The notes under the pieces: model-generated
Told to the model about the DNA's origin: nothing
Database searches by the model: none
The model's input: only the letters and a program-made list of their open reading frames with translations
Shown here: positions 29,720 through 43,400 of the stretch, piece by piece
Layout: each line of letters starts with the position of its first letter
Numbering within the stretch: the first letter of the stretch is position 1
Made by a program: the position numbers and the translations under genes
From: Apoda limacodes
Lineage: Eukaryota > Arthropoda > Insecta > Lepidoptera > Limacodidae
Length of the DNA: 64,000 nt
Direction of reading: 5' to 3'
Assembly: GCA_946406115.1 (NCBI GenBank)
Contig: OX291542.1
Location: 37,281,321-37,345,320, forward strand

Positions 29720-30010
29720 CGTGCCGCGTGAGTTGCTGAGCGCTTAGCGCTGGCCGGTCGCTACTACCTGAACTCAAATCGGTGTTTTTATGAGACGGGA
29801 CAGGGTCACCGTTGAACAAGTAGGCCGGTTTTAGCCTATCTATCGATATCCACCTGTTCTTTGTGGCCTACATCTATTAAACAAACTTTTTCTCTCCTGT
29901 GTATAACTCTGAAGGTACCTTGGTAGGGTGCTTGTAGTGACCTTCTGACTGAGTCCGTCCGGAGGAAAACGTGTGTACACGTATGTAGGTCTGTATGTAC
30001 GAATATTATC
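29720..30010 (-). mobile_element. 3' coding end of a Gypsy element
   Basis: The minus strand encodes, with a frameshift, the C-terminal end of a Gypsy integrase. VDIDR is followed in the next frame by RLKPAYLFNGDPVPSH, the usual V.IDRLKPAYL box after the integrase. The adjacent DGLSQKVTTSTLPRYLQSYT-like upstream part is a degraded loop of the same domain. Confidence 0.65.
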
Positions 30011-31334
30011 CTTGAGTCTATGTTTAAACCTAATAACTTAGGTGACTTAGAAACTTTGTGCCAGGATGTTTCTATTAAAAACCATAGACAATTAAAATCT
30101 AACAGTATTACGGATCCATTGGAAGTAATTTGTGACTCGGTTGTGTGAAGAAATCATTTGCCTTTCCTGAAAAGGTAAAACCAAGAAGCTTATATATGGA
30201 TGTCACTGGAGAGCGCAGTATGAGGTTTGAGACTCAATTTTTTGACCTTGAAATCGCTTTGAGTGTATTGAAAGACCATGATAAATTACGATACATTTTT
30301 TTCACTTTTATTTAAAACTTTAGTAGGTACATAGTTTTTCTATATTTTTAGGATTCTGTACCATAAAAGAAAAAACAGAACCTTTCTGACATCACTCTCA
30401 TGTCCGTCCGTCCGTCTGTCACAGAGTAGGGAGAGGTAAATTTGATGAAATTTTTCAACTATTGAAATCATTCGAAAAAAAAAATTGTATTTGGAAATTT
30501 CAAAGATATGAAGAATATTTAAGTACCAATTTTATTTTAATCATTAGTCAAAAAATAACTTGTATAATAGATCGTTTGGAGTTTAATGAGTTTTTTTTTA
30601 TGTACACAATAATAACTCAAAATAACAATGTATTGTGTTCCTTTATGTCGTATTTAAATTATTAAGAAACAAATTTGACATTGTAAAATTATCTCACATC
30701 TTCACAAACTAAAAATTATACCTTCTGCATATTGCGTAACTCTCATATTCCACAAACACTCGAACATATTTTCTTTAATTGCCCAATTTTTGCTACCTAG
30801 GGATTTAAGCCCCATTTACGCCAAAGCAACAATGCGCGACACTGTAGAATGTCACAGGGCCGCATGCCACAACCGTAAAAAATGACGCATGTTGTAGCAA
30901 AAGTCATGCGTGCTTCATAACGACACGTTGCTTCATGTGGCACACTGTCGCCCTTGTTTCCGAGCCCCATGGGTTCCATGCGACATTTTCATGAATGAAC
31001 CTACTAGAATTTTACAACAACCCAAAAATATTCCCCGCTCATTAAATAAAATGTTGTATAAAAGTTTGTAGCTCTACATTAAGGACACGGTTGCAAATAT
31101 ATAAAATAATTTTCGAAATTATAATATATTTAAGTTATGGCTGTATGGCTCAGTCCCTGGCCTTTCCAAGAGGATAAACCAAACATCATTATTTATTATC
31201 AAATAAAAAATTGTAGCGGTTGAATTCTCTTTGAAAATACATTTGAATTTGTTTTGATACTCAGTATTCAATTTTATATAATTTGTGGTTAATTATATAC
31301 TTGTTATTGCTTTACCTACTTACTGAAGGTTAAT
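30011..31334. other. Intergenic upstream of Nup133
   Basis: A degraded GGGTTCCGTACC-family fragment lies at about 30350-30430 (AGGATTCTGTACCATAAAAG, TGTCCGTCCGTCCGTCTGTC). The segment 30805-30975 has a run of GCGCGACAC/CGACACGTTGC-like words and may be a MITE. The Nup133 promoter should lie in the last few hundred bases; no TATA box at a convincing distance is visible. Confidence 0.4.
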
Positions 31335-31441
31335 ATGGAATTTCATAACCCTAGTGGGCTAAGAAGTCCATTCTCACCGCGTGTAAGGCAATCTATTGGT
31401 GGACGGAGACCGCTTGGACTTTCTTTCACCAAGAGTCACAG
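31335..31441 (+). CDS. Nup133: Nup133 exon 1 (start)
   Basis: The exon runs from ATG through [20 protein letters not shown] to TKSH plus two bases, followed by donor GTATTT. The basic, serine/proline-rich opening suits the disordered N-terminus of Nup133. Phase 2 fits exon 2, which starts with a single T completing a serine codon. Confidence 0.85.
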
Positions 31442-34400
31442 GTATTTTATTGAGAGTTCCCGATTATTTCCTTGTGAAAAAATTTATGGTTAATATTTAC
31501 CATATTTACTTCTGTGTACCAACTTATTTTAGGGTAAAAAAAAATTATTTGATAGAGTAGCACTCCCATATACATAAATTTAAATAAAAAATGTCGGCGG
31601 AAAAACTTAGGAAATATCTTAAAAACCTAGTCACCTTGGGTGGCCAAGCGGATGGAGTAGAGGAGGAGAGGGGTGGAGGGGCAGGGGAGTTAAATTATTA
31701 TGGGTATTTTATACTAGCCCTACCTTTTGTAATCTCACAATCCCCTCTTCAAACGGCCACCTGGCCACCCTCTACACCTACTACCGACTTTTTTGATGGG
31801 CCTGAATATAGAACATAGCTATTTTGACTTGACAACCTCAAACTAAATATTAGTAAATATCTTGAAAACCTAGTCGCCTTGTGGGTGGCCAAGTGGGTGG
31901 GGTTGAGGAGGAGAGGGTTGGAGGGGCAGGGAAGTTACCCCCTCCCCATGGGGGGAGGAAGGCTATCTTCCAGTACCATTCCCCTACTCTTCTTCTTCTT
32001 CTTGTGGCGGGCTGATTTCCGCACTTGCCAGCACAATGTAACATTATGTGGGACGGCGTTTCTTTGGCCCCCATGCATGCTCTGCAGAGGGGACTGTCGG
32101 TGGCACCTAAAAGAAGTAAATGTCGGCTAAGTGAGCAGTGACCAGTCAAGATCCCTACTACCAATCTTAGGTTATCCCTGTTCATCCGTAGCAGGGTCTT
32201 AGTTAGTCTGGGGCTTAGATTGGGTGTTGAGTCCTTGGCCTGTCGGAAACCTGTACCACCCACCCATTCTGATTAATGTTGTTGGTGTGTGTGCTGTCTA
32301 AGACTGCAGCTGGTTGAACGGTATGGGTATGATTGGCTCCGGCCCTATCGGTGTTGAGCTTGAGCAGACATAGTAGTCCTGAGTTGACTGAGTTACCAAC
32401 GAGAGCTCTTAGGACAGCAGTGCTGTCCCAGAGAAATCTGATAACAAAGTCTGTGATCTTCTTGCTGGCCCAGTCCTTTGCAGCCTGGATTATACCTACA
32501 CATTCCTTTTGGAATATCCTGTTAAACTTACCCAGAGCTGTTGATGCCTGCAAGTTTAGGTCAGCAGAGTATGCATCCCATACCCTTCCTTGTTTTTGAT
32601 CCATCAGTGTATACTTGTACCTCATTGAGTCCGGGTTGGTCCTGTTGATTTTCATGTAGCTCGATGTTGTAGTGTTTGTTAAAAACAAACCTTCTTGGTA
32701 TCCTGTTGCAGGGAGCGTGCAATAGAGAACTTTCCCCTACTGTGGAGACACTAACTCTTTGAAATATTAGAGGTTAAATTAATAAAGCTTAGTGACCCTT
32801 TCATTCGTTTCTGGCACTTTGCTGGCCATTGCCGTCGCATGCTTCGCTGGGCTTGTGCCGCTTTTTCATACTGGTTGTTTGCTCCTTATGCAAGTAAAGG
32901 GTTTGGTATATTGTTTGTTATAAAGGTTAAGTTCTGCTTAAATTACTATTTTCATTACATTTAATAAGTATGTATTTAGCTCCATGTGTAATATTCGATT
33001 CCGGCATGAGATACATTTATTATTTGTGTTTGATTTGCAACTGGGTGTTTCTATGTATAATATGTATTATTATTATTATTAAAATTATAGATGAGCAGCA
33101 TGAGATGCTGGTGAGTCTATCTAAAGTGATGGAAATGTCTGAGTCCTTTTCACTAAAATATTATTCATTTAATATGTCATTCTTGTAAGTACACACTTAA
33201 AGTCTTTAAACCATTTGTCTATTCCATTTTTAAAAGAGTTGACTGAATCGGCTGAAACTACAGTGGCCGGCAATCTGTTCCAAGTTTCCACAACTCGATT
33301 ACTGAGAAAGTGGTGTGCAATATTGGTTTCTGATCTGAAGCACATGATAGTAAGATGGTGTCTTCTTGAGTGTCCATGAGAGTTTGCATCCTTCAAGACG
33401 AACATGTATGTTAGGTAGGTTGTAATTGCATGTCAGGATTTTATATGTCTCGATTAGATCACCCCTCATACGCCGATCTTGTAAAGTTGGCAGCTTTAGT
33501 ATTTTAAGCCTCTCCTCATATGATTTTCTTTTTAGTCCAAATGGTATTTTAGTAGCCTTCCTTTGAACCCTTTCTAAAAGAGTGATGTCCTTTACAAAAT
33601 ATGGACTCCAGACCTGACATGTATGTATTAATGAAAAGAAGGATATACTTGTACCTGTTTTCAGGTATCCCTAACACAAGCTTTGCATAGCTTGGAACTA
33701 GATGGTGTGTGTAATGTATAAAAAAATCACTTGAAAAAAAAACATAATTAAAATATTATTATTATTATTATTCATGCAAAGTCTATTTGATGAAATTTCA
33801 TCAGAGCATGCCCATGTTATGTTTTTGCAGCTTGTCGGCTCACGTGTCGGCGGCATGCATTCGCCTAAGAGCCCCGCCGCACACATGTCGATTTTCGAAA
33901 TACTTTTTTTTTCTGTTTCTATCACATTTACTATACTTATATTTTTTTAATTATGTATGACTAATTTCCTATAATAGTTTTACAATTATCTGCATAGCAA
34001 CTAATATAAATACGAAAATTATATTTCAATATTGTAACTTCACTACATACATATATTATGTGAATTACCTACAAAAACTCAAAAAACGGACTGTGTGCAC
34101 CAGTGTCGCGTGTGGCGCCGCTCGCCAGACCATCGAGTCGCCACATCACTAGCAAACGAATGTATTTATCGAGCCTCTTTTCCTCAACAGCTCAATTTGT
34201 TGGAGCTGCGTATTTGAGCCGTTTCGACACTGAGTTACCCATGTCTGCCATTGCCTAATAGTCCTTGTTTATAGGACGGACAATTTATGTCCATAATTTT
34301 TTTCATTTTAGTTACTTCTTTTTGAATCAATGCCAGAATTACCTATTATGTCTTCAATTTAAATTTAATTGCACATTTACTGATGTTTGGTACTGTTGCT

Positions 34401-37400
34401 ATCACGCACGAAGAATCGGACCGCAATCTAGAGGCATTACTCTGTAGTCAGGTCATCACTTGCAAATTATTAACCTAAGAAAATATTGTAATTTGTTTTG
34501 ATTAATTAAAACTAATTGTCACATGCGATTACTAGAATTGCGTTGTAATAAACATTGCTTTATATAAAGTGCAATGTTTGATACATAATTACATCAAAGT
34601 AACAAAATATTTTTTTGGTTTGTTAGATTTCGTTAGGTAGATAGTAGTGGATAGTAGTGACGCTGTACGTTTACATGTATGTGTGTTTACACATATTTGC
34701 ATAGATTTTGTGTATTTGGTTGGCCTGGTTCCTGCGTGATTGATGGTAACAGGTGAACACCGGGGAAGTTTCTTGTCACTTCTTCCTTCCTTAGGCTTGT
34801 TTCCGAAATGACAGTACGTTAAATGGTGTGCATTTGTTGCCCGACTGTCGTGTGGGAGCTGGGCTACTTCATAGTATGTGTGGACGTTTGTGTGATGCGC
34901 CCTCTAGCATCTCTGGCGCTGGGCGGCCGATGGTGGATTGCAGCGGGTTATTAATACTATATTTATTATATTATTATACTTGTACCTATGAAAGTTAATA
35001 CTCCTCAATTACTACACGAATAATACTTGACGTTTTCAAGTAGCTTATGTCCTTTTCTGGGACTCAAAACTATCTGCATGCCAAATTTCATCTTGATCGG
35101 TACAGTGGTTTCACCGTGAAAAGGTAACAGAAAGATTTACTTTCGCATTTATAATATTTATTATTATTATTATATATTTATGGATAGTATGGATAATTTT
35201 AAGTATATGTAAATATATTTATGTACATATGATTGTGCAAAAATATAATTATGGTGGCGCTAATGCCACTAGTACTATTAAATATCGGAATTCTCTTAAA
35301 TATCTACATTCCTTCACTCGATTAACGATATTTGGCGCTTCATATGGTGCGCCCCTATGCTACATAAAAAAAATAAAAAATTGACATGTTTGACAATTTG
35401 ACATGTTTGACATAAAAGACAAACAGCAAATTTAGCTATTGCTATAAATGTATATGGGCCTTTCTCTACTAACTGGAAACTTGTCTATTGACAGTTGTCC
35501 CAACCCTGTTTTTGTAGAAAACGAAAAATATAATATGTTAAGTCGATAAATAGTTATAATATAAAAACATATAAACAAAAAACCATTGTAATTTTCTTTT
35601 ATTTTTCTAATTATAGGCAATTTTGTAAAAAATGCGGCAGAGGACTGTTTTGCCACCCTTAGGACTGTTTTTTCCACCCAGAGAACAGTTTATGTCAATT
35701 AAACATTGAAGAAAAACACAATATTAATTATTGAATGTAATCAAATAAATTCTCTTTATTGAATACTGTATCACATATAGAATTTAAATACTTATATTCA
35801 TCAGAAACAAATTGCGAGCTTAGCTTAAAATCAAAATTAAGCTTAAATAAGTACTAAGAATCAGCCTTGTTTACTTATCAATGCAGACTTATTTCTCAAA
35901 AACAAGTACAGGTATATTCAAATAATAAAATATTCGTTTCCCTTTTAGGGCAATATCTGGGTTTGGCAACTTCTTTAATACTTGGTCAAAGGACAAACCA
36001 GAAACATCATTTGCATCGACTCTGAATGTGTGTCCTTTGTCATCACATATTTGTAAGAGATTTTCAAGACGTAATCACCGATGGTGTAATTCTGTTGGTT
36101 GATTAAACTAGGTCCAGCCAGTGCAGCGTCGTCGTCGGGTTCCTGTGAGTTGTCCATGTTTTCACTTTCAGAGTCTTTGTAAATATCATCTACGTTAAGT
36201 TTTGTCTTGTTTTTGTAACACTCTTACACTACACTAACTAACACTCCTAAATTGAAATGCTGGCACTCGTCTTCACAAGTTACAGGTTTTTAAATTAGCG
36301 TAGTTTTCTTTCAGCTGGACATTCAACACAACACCGAATAGCGCCTTTTTGACTACTTCTCTGCGAAGTCCTGGCGAATCACACATTACGGTAAGTTTAG
36401 TGTTAGGTGTGTCTACATTTTCCTTTGTCTTAGCTTTTTCCAAACGTTCTTATCTCATCCTATACTTCTCGGATCTTTTTTTATCCTTTGCAATTTTGTC
36501 ACGTTTCTTTCTAGCAGTACACTTTCTCGCATTACCTGCATCACTACGTGGAGTGGTCGTAGGTAGTATTAATGGAGAGACAGATTTTCAATTAGCACTT
36601 CCGCAAAATGCTTTTACTGATCATATTTCGACTTTACACGTGACGCAATCTCAAGTTTTTAATCTACTTTGCCAACTCGACATAAATAAAGGTTCTGGTA
36701 CTGATGACATTCCTCAAATGTTCATCATACATTGTGCGAAGTCCTTATCTTACCCATTAAGTATTATATTTCATAAGTCTATTAAAGAAGGCATAGTTCC
36801 AGACATCTGGAAAGGGGCTCTTATAGTTCCCATGCATAAAAAAAGGCTTAAGAGCAAAATGGAGAACTACAGAGGCATATCTGGCTACGCCCATGTACGG
36901 ACGTCGTATTGAACGTCTACAAAGGCGTTTTATAAACTTTCTGAACTTTAGGACTTGTCCGTTCTTATCTTACGAAGGAAGTTGCTCTCGATATAATATT
37001 TTAAGTCTTGAACAAAGGAGAACTCTTTCTCTACCTCTATGACTAACTAAATGGTAGATTGGATTGCTCAGAGTAGGTAAGCAAGTTACAGTTCCGTACA
37101 CCACGACGTCGGACGCGACACACGTGTCTCTTACATGTGCCATACCATCGAACTAATTATGATAGTAATAATACCATAACACGCATTTGCAGTACTTTCA
37201 ATAAAAGTTTTGATATCGTAGACCCATTTATTCTCTCGAGAGCTGTCTTTAGGAAAGAAGTTGTCAAATGAATTGTGGCACAATAAAATAAAATAAAATG
37301 ACCTACACAGGAAACCTATTTAAAAATCTTAATGATACATGAATAGCACAGTAAATTGAATAATATATGCATGTATGTATGTATATAAATATATATTTAT

Positions 37401-40400
37401 ATATTTTGATTATGCACCGACCACAATAACGACTAATACTTACTTAAAAATTGTAATTAACATTGTGGGAATCTGTAATTTGCATTGTTATTAGCCTGTA
37501 CCTTTTTATAATTGTTTATATGTTTTGCTGTTGATTACCATAATAATAAGAAAATAAAAAAAAAAAAATAATAAAGCAAGTAATAAATTATTATTATATT
37601 GGTGCATAGAATTATCCTCAAAGAAAGAAATGCAATACTCAGCCACTGATTTGGGCTTAGAAAACAACAAGCTATAGTTAAACAAATTTACAGAGTATAC
37701 AAGCATATAAGGAAAGCTCTTGAACAAAAGGAATATTATTCCTCTGCTTTCCTAGATCCATCAGACCTTTGACGAAATATGACATTAAGATCTATTATGC
37801 AAAATAAAGCAGTGTCTGCCGCACACATAATTTACCATACTACATAAAATTCTACCTACCAAACAGACTATTTCATGTAAAGGAATGGGGTAGCAATTCT
37901 GCCCTGTGCAGAATTAAAGCTGGGGTTCCTCGGGGGTTTGTGCTTGGTCCGGTCCTCTACACACTGTACTATACAGTGAACACCTACCAACAGTATCTAC
38001 CTGAAACCAATATCGCAACCTTTGCAGATGACATTGCCATATTTTTAAGCCATAGAAATCCAGAAGTAGCTTCAGACTTGCAAAAAATACATAAGTAGTT
38101 AAAGAGCTGGAAGATAAAAGCTAATGTAACAGGTCAGTGCAAATTACATTTACACTCAGAAAAGGAAACTGCCCATCCATAAGAATTGGAGATAACATTT
38201 TACCGCACATAATCTGTGTGAAATACCTGGGACTCCACCTAGACAACACTGAAATAGAAAGAAAGAAATCTGGAATGTAGCGAGAAAACATAAAGAGCGA
38301 CTAGGTAACCAGCCGAATGAGCTAGCCCGTAAACTGACATTACAGAACTATGTGCTAAGCTTGAAGCGGTACAATGTCATGGCATTGGAAGACTGGCAAT
38401 AAAGTCGCGAAATCCCTGAGTACTCTGCATGAAAACAACACCTAGATCTTATCTGCTCATAGTCAAAGGACGGATTGCAGATAAAACCCATAAAAAAAAT
38501 TATAACAATTTGTATTAAGAAGTAATTAGATTTTTAAAGGTACGGCAACTTGCCAGTAATGTCCCCGGTGATTCAAGCGTCCATAGGCAGTGGCTGCAAG
38601 CCTGATTGCCACCTTGCAATACATATTTAATATCAAATATATATTGTTTATTGTACAAATTTATACTGAGCAAAGCTTGGTTGCTCAGCTGGTGTTCAAG
38701 GACACGGAAGTTTGCTGTTTGACATGTTCCTGCTTTATGCTTGACCTGACCTAGTCACTAACCTATTCCTGTTCCCTGACTGGGTACTTTTTATGTAAAA
38801 ATCTAAAAGAGACTAGCTAAAACAAGTTTTAATTATCTGATTGCTGATCTCTGTGTAGTTTGCTGATGTCCTTATACACTTATACACTTCATATCAATAA
38901 TTACTTATTATTTTTTCTGTAGTAAATTTGTGCAGTCTGCTGGGGCATCAACTGGAGATGTGATTTACAAAACACCATCGACTACCATAGAAACATTTGG
39001 GTTGCCATTACCTGTTCAAGTCACTGAAGCACTTACTTTTGGTATGTTTGTCGACTTTTTTTCAGACTGAATAGATTTTGTCCATTTAGCATATTTTTGA
39101 AACTTTGAATTTAAAAATAACAATACTCGTATTTTTAAAAGCCTGTATATATAAAAAAGAAAGTGACTGACCGACCGACTCGTTCAATGACATATCATTG
39201 GCACAGGGCGAAATGCTGGCTCTAGAGACTTGAAATTTGCCATCAGAGTTCCTTACTTGACGTAGGGCTTCACTAATATAGGATTTTGCAAAATTCATCC
39301 TGATTGGTACTAACCTTAAGGCTGTCGGCCGATTCGACGCAGGGTTGACAGTCCGTCTGTCCTATCAAAGTCAAAGTCAAAAGTCAAAATGGTTTATTCA
39401 AATAAGGATTTTACTATCACTTTTGAATCGTCAAAGTTATAAAATATTATTTTTTGAACCCTCCCACCTTCCCGCCGGTTCACAATGTTGTTGATTTCTA
39501 CCGAGAAGAATCCGGCAAGAAACTCGATAGTTTCTCTTTTAAAAACACTATCAATAATACAAATAAACTAAAATACAATTAATGTTTTAAATAAAAAATT
39601 TTTAGTCGTACAATTTTATGTTCTTTCCATTTTAATTTGGTTTACCTATGCATCCTGTAATTGAGCATCATCAGTCCCAAGGATTTTTATCAATTACATA
39701 GTCTGAAATATTGTAGTATGCCTTTTTACAAAGTACCTGCTTGATTAAGATTTAAATTTACTTATTGATAGATTTTGAATTTTATTGGGAACTTTGTTGT
39801 AAAAGTGTATACATTGCCCCATAAAAGAGTTACTTATTTTGATTAGACGTGTATCATGCACCAACAGCTTATTTTTACTTCTAGTATTTACTTTGTGAAC
39901 GTCACTTTTCTTGCTGAAACTATTGATACTTTTATGTACATATAAAAGATTTTCATACATGTACTGCGACACTAAAGTTAAAATTTTTACTTCCCTAAAC
40001 CTATCCCTCAGAGATATCCTAGATCCTAATTTATAAATAGCACGAATTGCCCTTTTTTGTAACAAAAATATTGTATTTACATCAGCAGCGCTACCCCACA
40101 ATAGGATACCATATGTCATTAAACTATGGAAATAGCTAAAATATACTATTTTTGCAGTGTCGACATCGGTCAATTGTCTTATTTTCTTGATCGCATACAC
40201 AGCAGAGCTAAGTTTTTTGGCTAGGTTTTGCATATGAGGACCCCATTGAAGTTTGGAGTCCAGCGTTATGCTATCGTCACAGTCACAGTAGGAGCCTAGC
40301 TTGTATGAGGGAATTTACTTTAGGGTATAGCAAATATATGGAGTACTGCTGCCATCTCTGGGCAGGTGCACCCGGATACCAGGTTGGCCCTTTTGACTCG

Positions 40401-43400
40401 GTTCAACGACGGGCTGTGAGAATTGTCGACGATTCCAAACTCACTTGCGGTATCGAGCCCTTAAGTCTGAGGAGAGACTTTGCCTCACTGTGTGTGTTCT
40501 ACCGCTTGTACAATGGGTTGTGTTCTGAGGAATCGTTCGAAATGATGCCCACGGCTAGTTTCTACCATCGCACCGCTCGCCATCGGCAGGGAATTCATTC
40601 TCACACTTTAGAACCTAAATGGTCGCGTACAGTGCGGTTTCAGAGAAACTTCCTCCCGCGAACGCTTAATTTGTGGAATGAGCTCCCTGCCAAGGTTTTC
40701 TGCAAGTACTACAGTATGGAGATCTTCAAGAAAGAAGTTATTAGATTTCTGAAGGGTCGGCAACGCGCAAGTGTTACCCCTGGTGTTGCAAGCGTCCATA
40801 GGCTACGGTGACCGCTTATCATCAGGCGGACCGTAAGCTTGATTGCCACCTTAGTGGTATAAAAAAAAAACAGAATGGGAATAGATATATGGAATCACAA
40901 TGTTATATCGTATGTCACCGTCAACCTTCCTTGTAGGCGTGTAGCGAAGTCCGTCCCTGTGGGATAGTCCAAGATCTCCTTGTTGCAGGTGTGTATCTGT
41001 ATGCACCACTGCAATGTCCACTAAACTTCACCGATCACAAATATTCTATAACTTTGGGCTATACCGAGTCAAAAATTAAGTCCATAAAAATGCATTTAAA
41101 TGTTCAATATAACTCGTCCTAATTCGTCGGTAACTATTGTACCGGTTTCTTACCGGTTAGAGTTTTAAAGTCGGATGACTTTTTTTGTTAATATTTTATT
41201 TTTTCAATATTCTATTTTAATTTTTAATGAACTATTTATAACATTTCAGTAGATCATCAAAAGTAAAATCTAAATGGTCGCGTACTGTGCGGTTTCAGAG
41301 AAACTTCCTCCCGCGAACGCTTAGGTTATGGAATGAGCTCCCTGTCAAGGTTTTCTTCAAGGACTACTGTATGGGATTCTTCAAGAAAGAAGCTATTAGA
41401 TTTCTGAAGGGTTGGCAACGCGCGAGTGATAAAATTAATATTATAAACCAAAATGTATAACTAGAAGTTAGCCTGTTTTATAAATTTATGTTTTGGATGG
41501 GATTCAGTATACCCAGGCTAAAGTATCGAACTGATCTGATGATGCACCCGGAAGGTAGGGACCGAAACTTTGTAATAAAACAATGTATCGTAGCCGTGTT
41601 TGGACACACCGGATGATCTTAATGTTAATATTTCAAGTTCACATTGAGTTAGTTATACGTATAGTGCGCTACATACTCGTATGCGTGGCTTTGGTTGTCA
41701 GACTACAGATTTCGTTGCCTATCTATTCCTGATTTGACTATGTTAGGGTTCTATAAGCAACTGTCAAATAATGTCATTTTTTATACCACTAAAGTAGCAA
41801 AAAAGCTTGCGGTCCGCCTTATAGTAAGCGGGCAATGCAGCCTATGCTTGCAACACCTTGGGCATCACTGCCTACCCTTCAAACAGTAATTACTACTCTC
41901 TTGAAGAACCTCATATTGTAGTTCTTAGAGAAAACCTTGGCAGGGAGCTCATTCCATAATTTAAGCGTTCGCAGGAGAAAGTTTCTCTGAAACAGCACTG
42001 TACGCGACCATTTAGATTTCATTTTTGATGATCTACTGAAATGTTATTAGTAGTTCATTAAAAATTAAAATCCGATTTTAACTCTAGTAAAAAGTGGAAA
42101 ATAAAACAGACATAGATATGTGTTTGTTTTCATTGTTTTAAAGTCGGATTACAAAAAAATATCATAAAATACTACTACCAAAAATGTGCAGTAAAGATAG
42201 GTAGTACATATATAGGATAGTTTTAAAGTCGGACTACTTTTTTTTTTTGTAAAATTTTATTTATGTTGATATATAACCCTGAAAAACGTTAGTATAAAGT
42301 TGTATAAACTCGTATATGTATGTTCCGGTGTATATTTGTAGGTTCCGGCGAGGTGTCGGTGCGTCTGTCTTCTTGCGGCTGGTGCTGGCTAGTGGCAGGG
42401 CGCCGTCTGGTGGCCTGGCCGCGGGAGCCAGGGCCCGCCCGAGAGCTCACACTGCCGCAGACTGACCTCGCGCACAAGGCTGACTTGGTCGTGCTCTACT
42501 ACGAGGATGGTGCACAGGTTAATCTAATACAAGGCATTTTAGTAGCTCGTAAGTCGGAGCATATAACGGCTTATTTTCTGGTTATAAGTCCCATTTTCGT
42601 TTTCAACCTAAATCACTAATAAGTAACAAATAGCACTAACATGTTGTCTGTACTCACTGTAGTTCAAAACGCCCAAGGGTCGGCTCATACCTAGACGTGA
42701 TGCGACGAGACGTGACGCTACATGACGAACGTAGCGCGGCGCATCATCAAGCCTCTTCACGTTGCGTCGCGTCGCGTCTTGGTATGAGCAGACCCTAAAT
42801 AACTTACATTTTTTCGCTGTCCTCTGTGTTGTGTCTCGCCTCTAGATGGTGCTACAGTGTATGAACTTTAAGGGCAGAACAACAAGAACTAATCTATACA
42901 TATAAAATACGTATATACACCGTTAAATTTTAATCACTTTAATGCCGTGGATGGGTGGTTCACTTTACAAAGTAATATTCATCAACAACTTAATCTGGGT
43001 TATATCTCTTAAAATAAAAAAGATAGGAAGTGATACTGTAATATCCGCAAAGTGCTTGAAAACAGTAGTAGCGCTACGAGTTAGTTACCTACTTACCTAC
43101 GTATGCCTACGTCGTACAGGTGATTGACTCGCTCAGTTAGTGTCAATTTGTTCGTTTGAAGAAATTCAATGATTGCACATTTTCCTTCATACTTTTACGG
43201 GCTTAGGACCGTCGTAAATACTTTTTACCTAGATCCCGGGACCTGATTGCACCATATCAAGGTACTCCATGTTAGAGTACGCGTAATTTCCAGACGCCAT
43301 TCTCTCGCGCGACAAGGATCGTAAGCAGCGATGCACCGAGCACAGCACCGCTGACGTCTTAGAGAAAACTGTTTTTTTTTTTTTTTTGCGCTGGGGGTGG

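Noticed and set aside
31591..31818. 75-codon frame after Nup133 exon 1
   Set aside because: It lies in an 88-bp doublet and is not flanked by splice signals in phase with Nup133.
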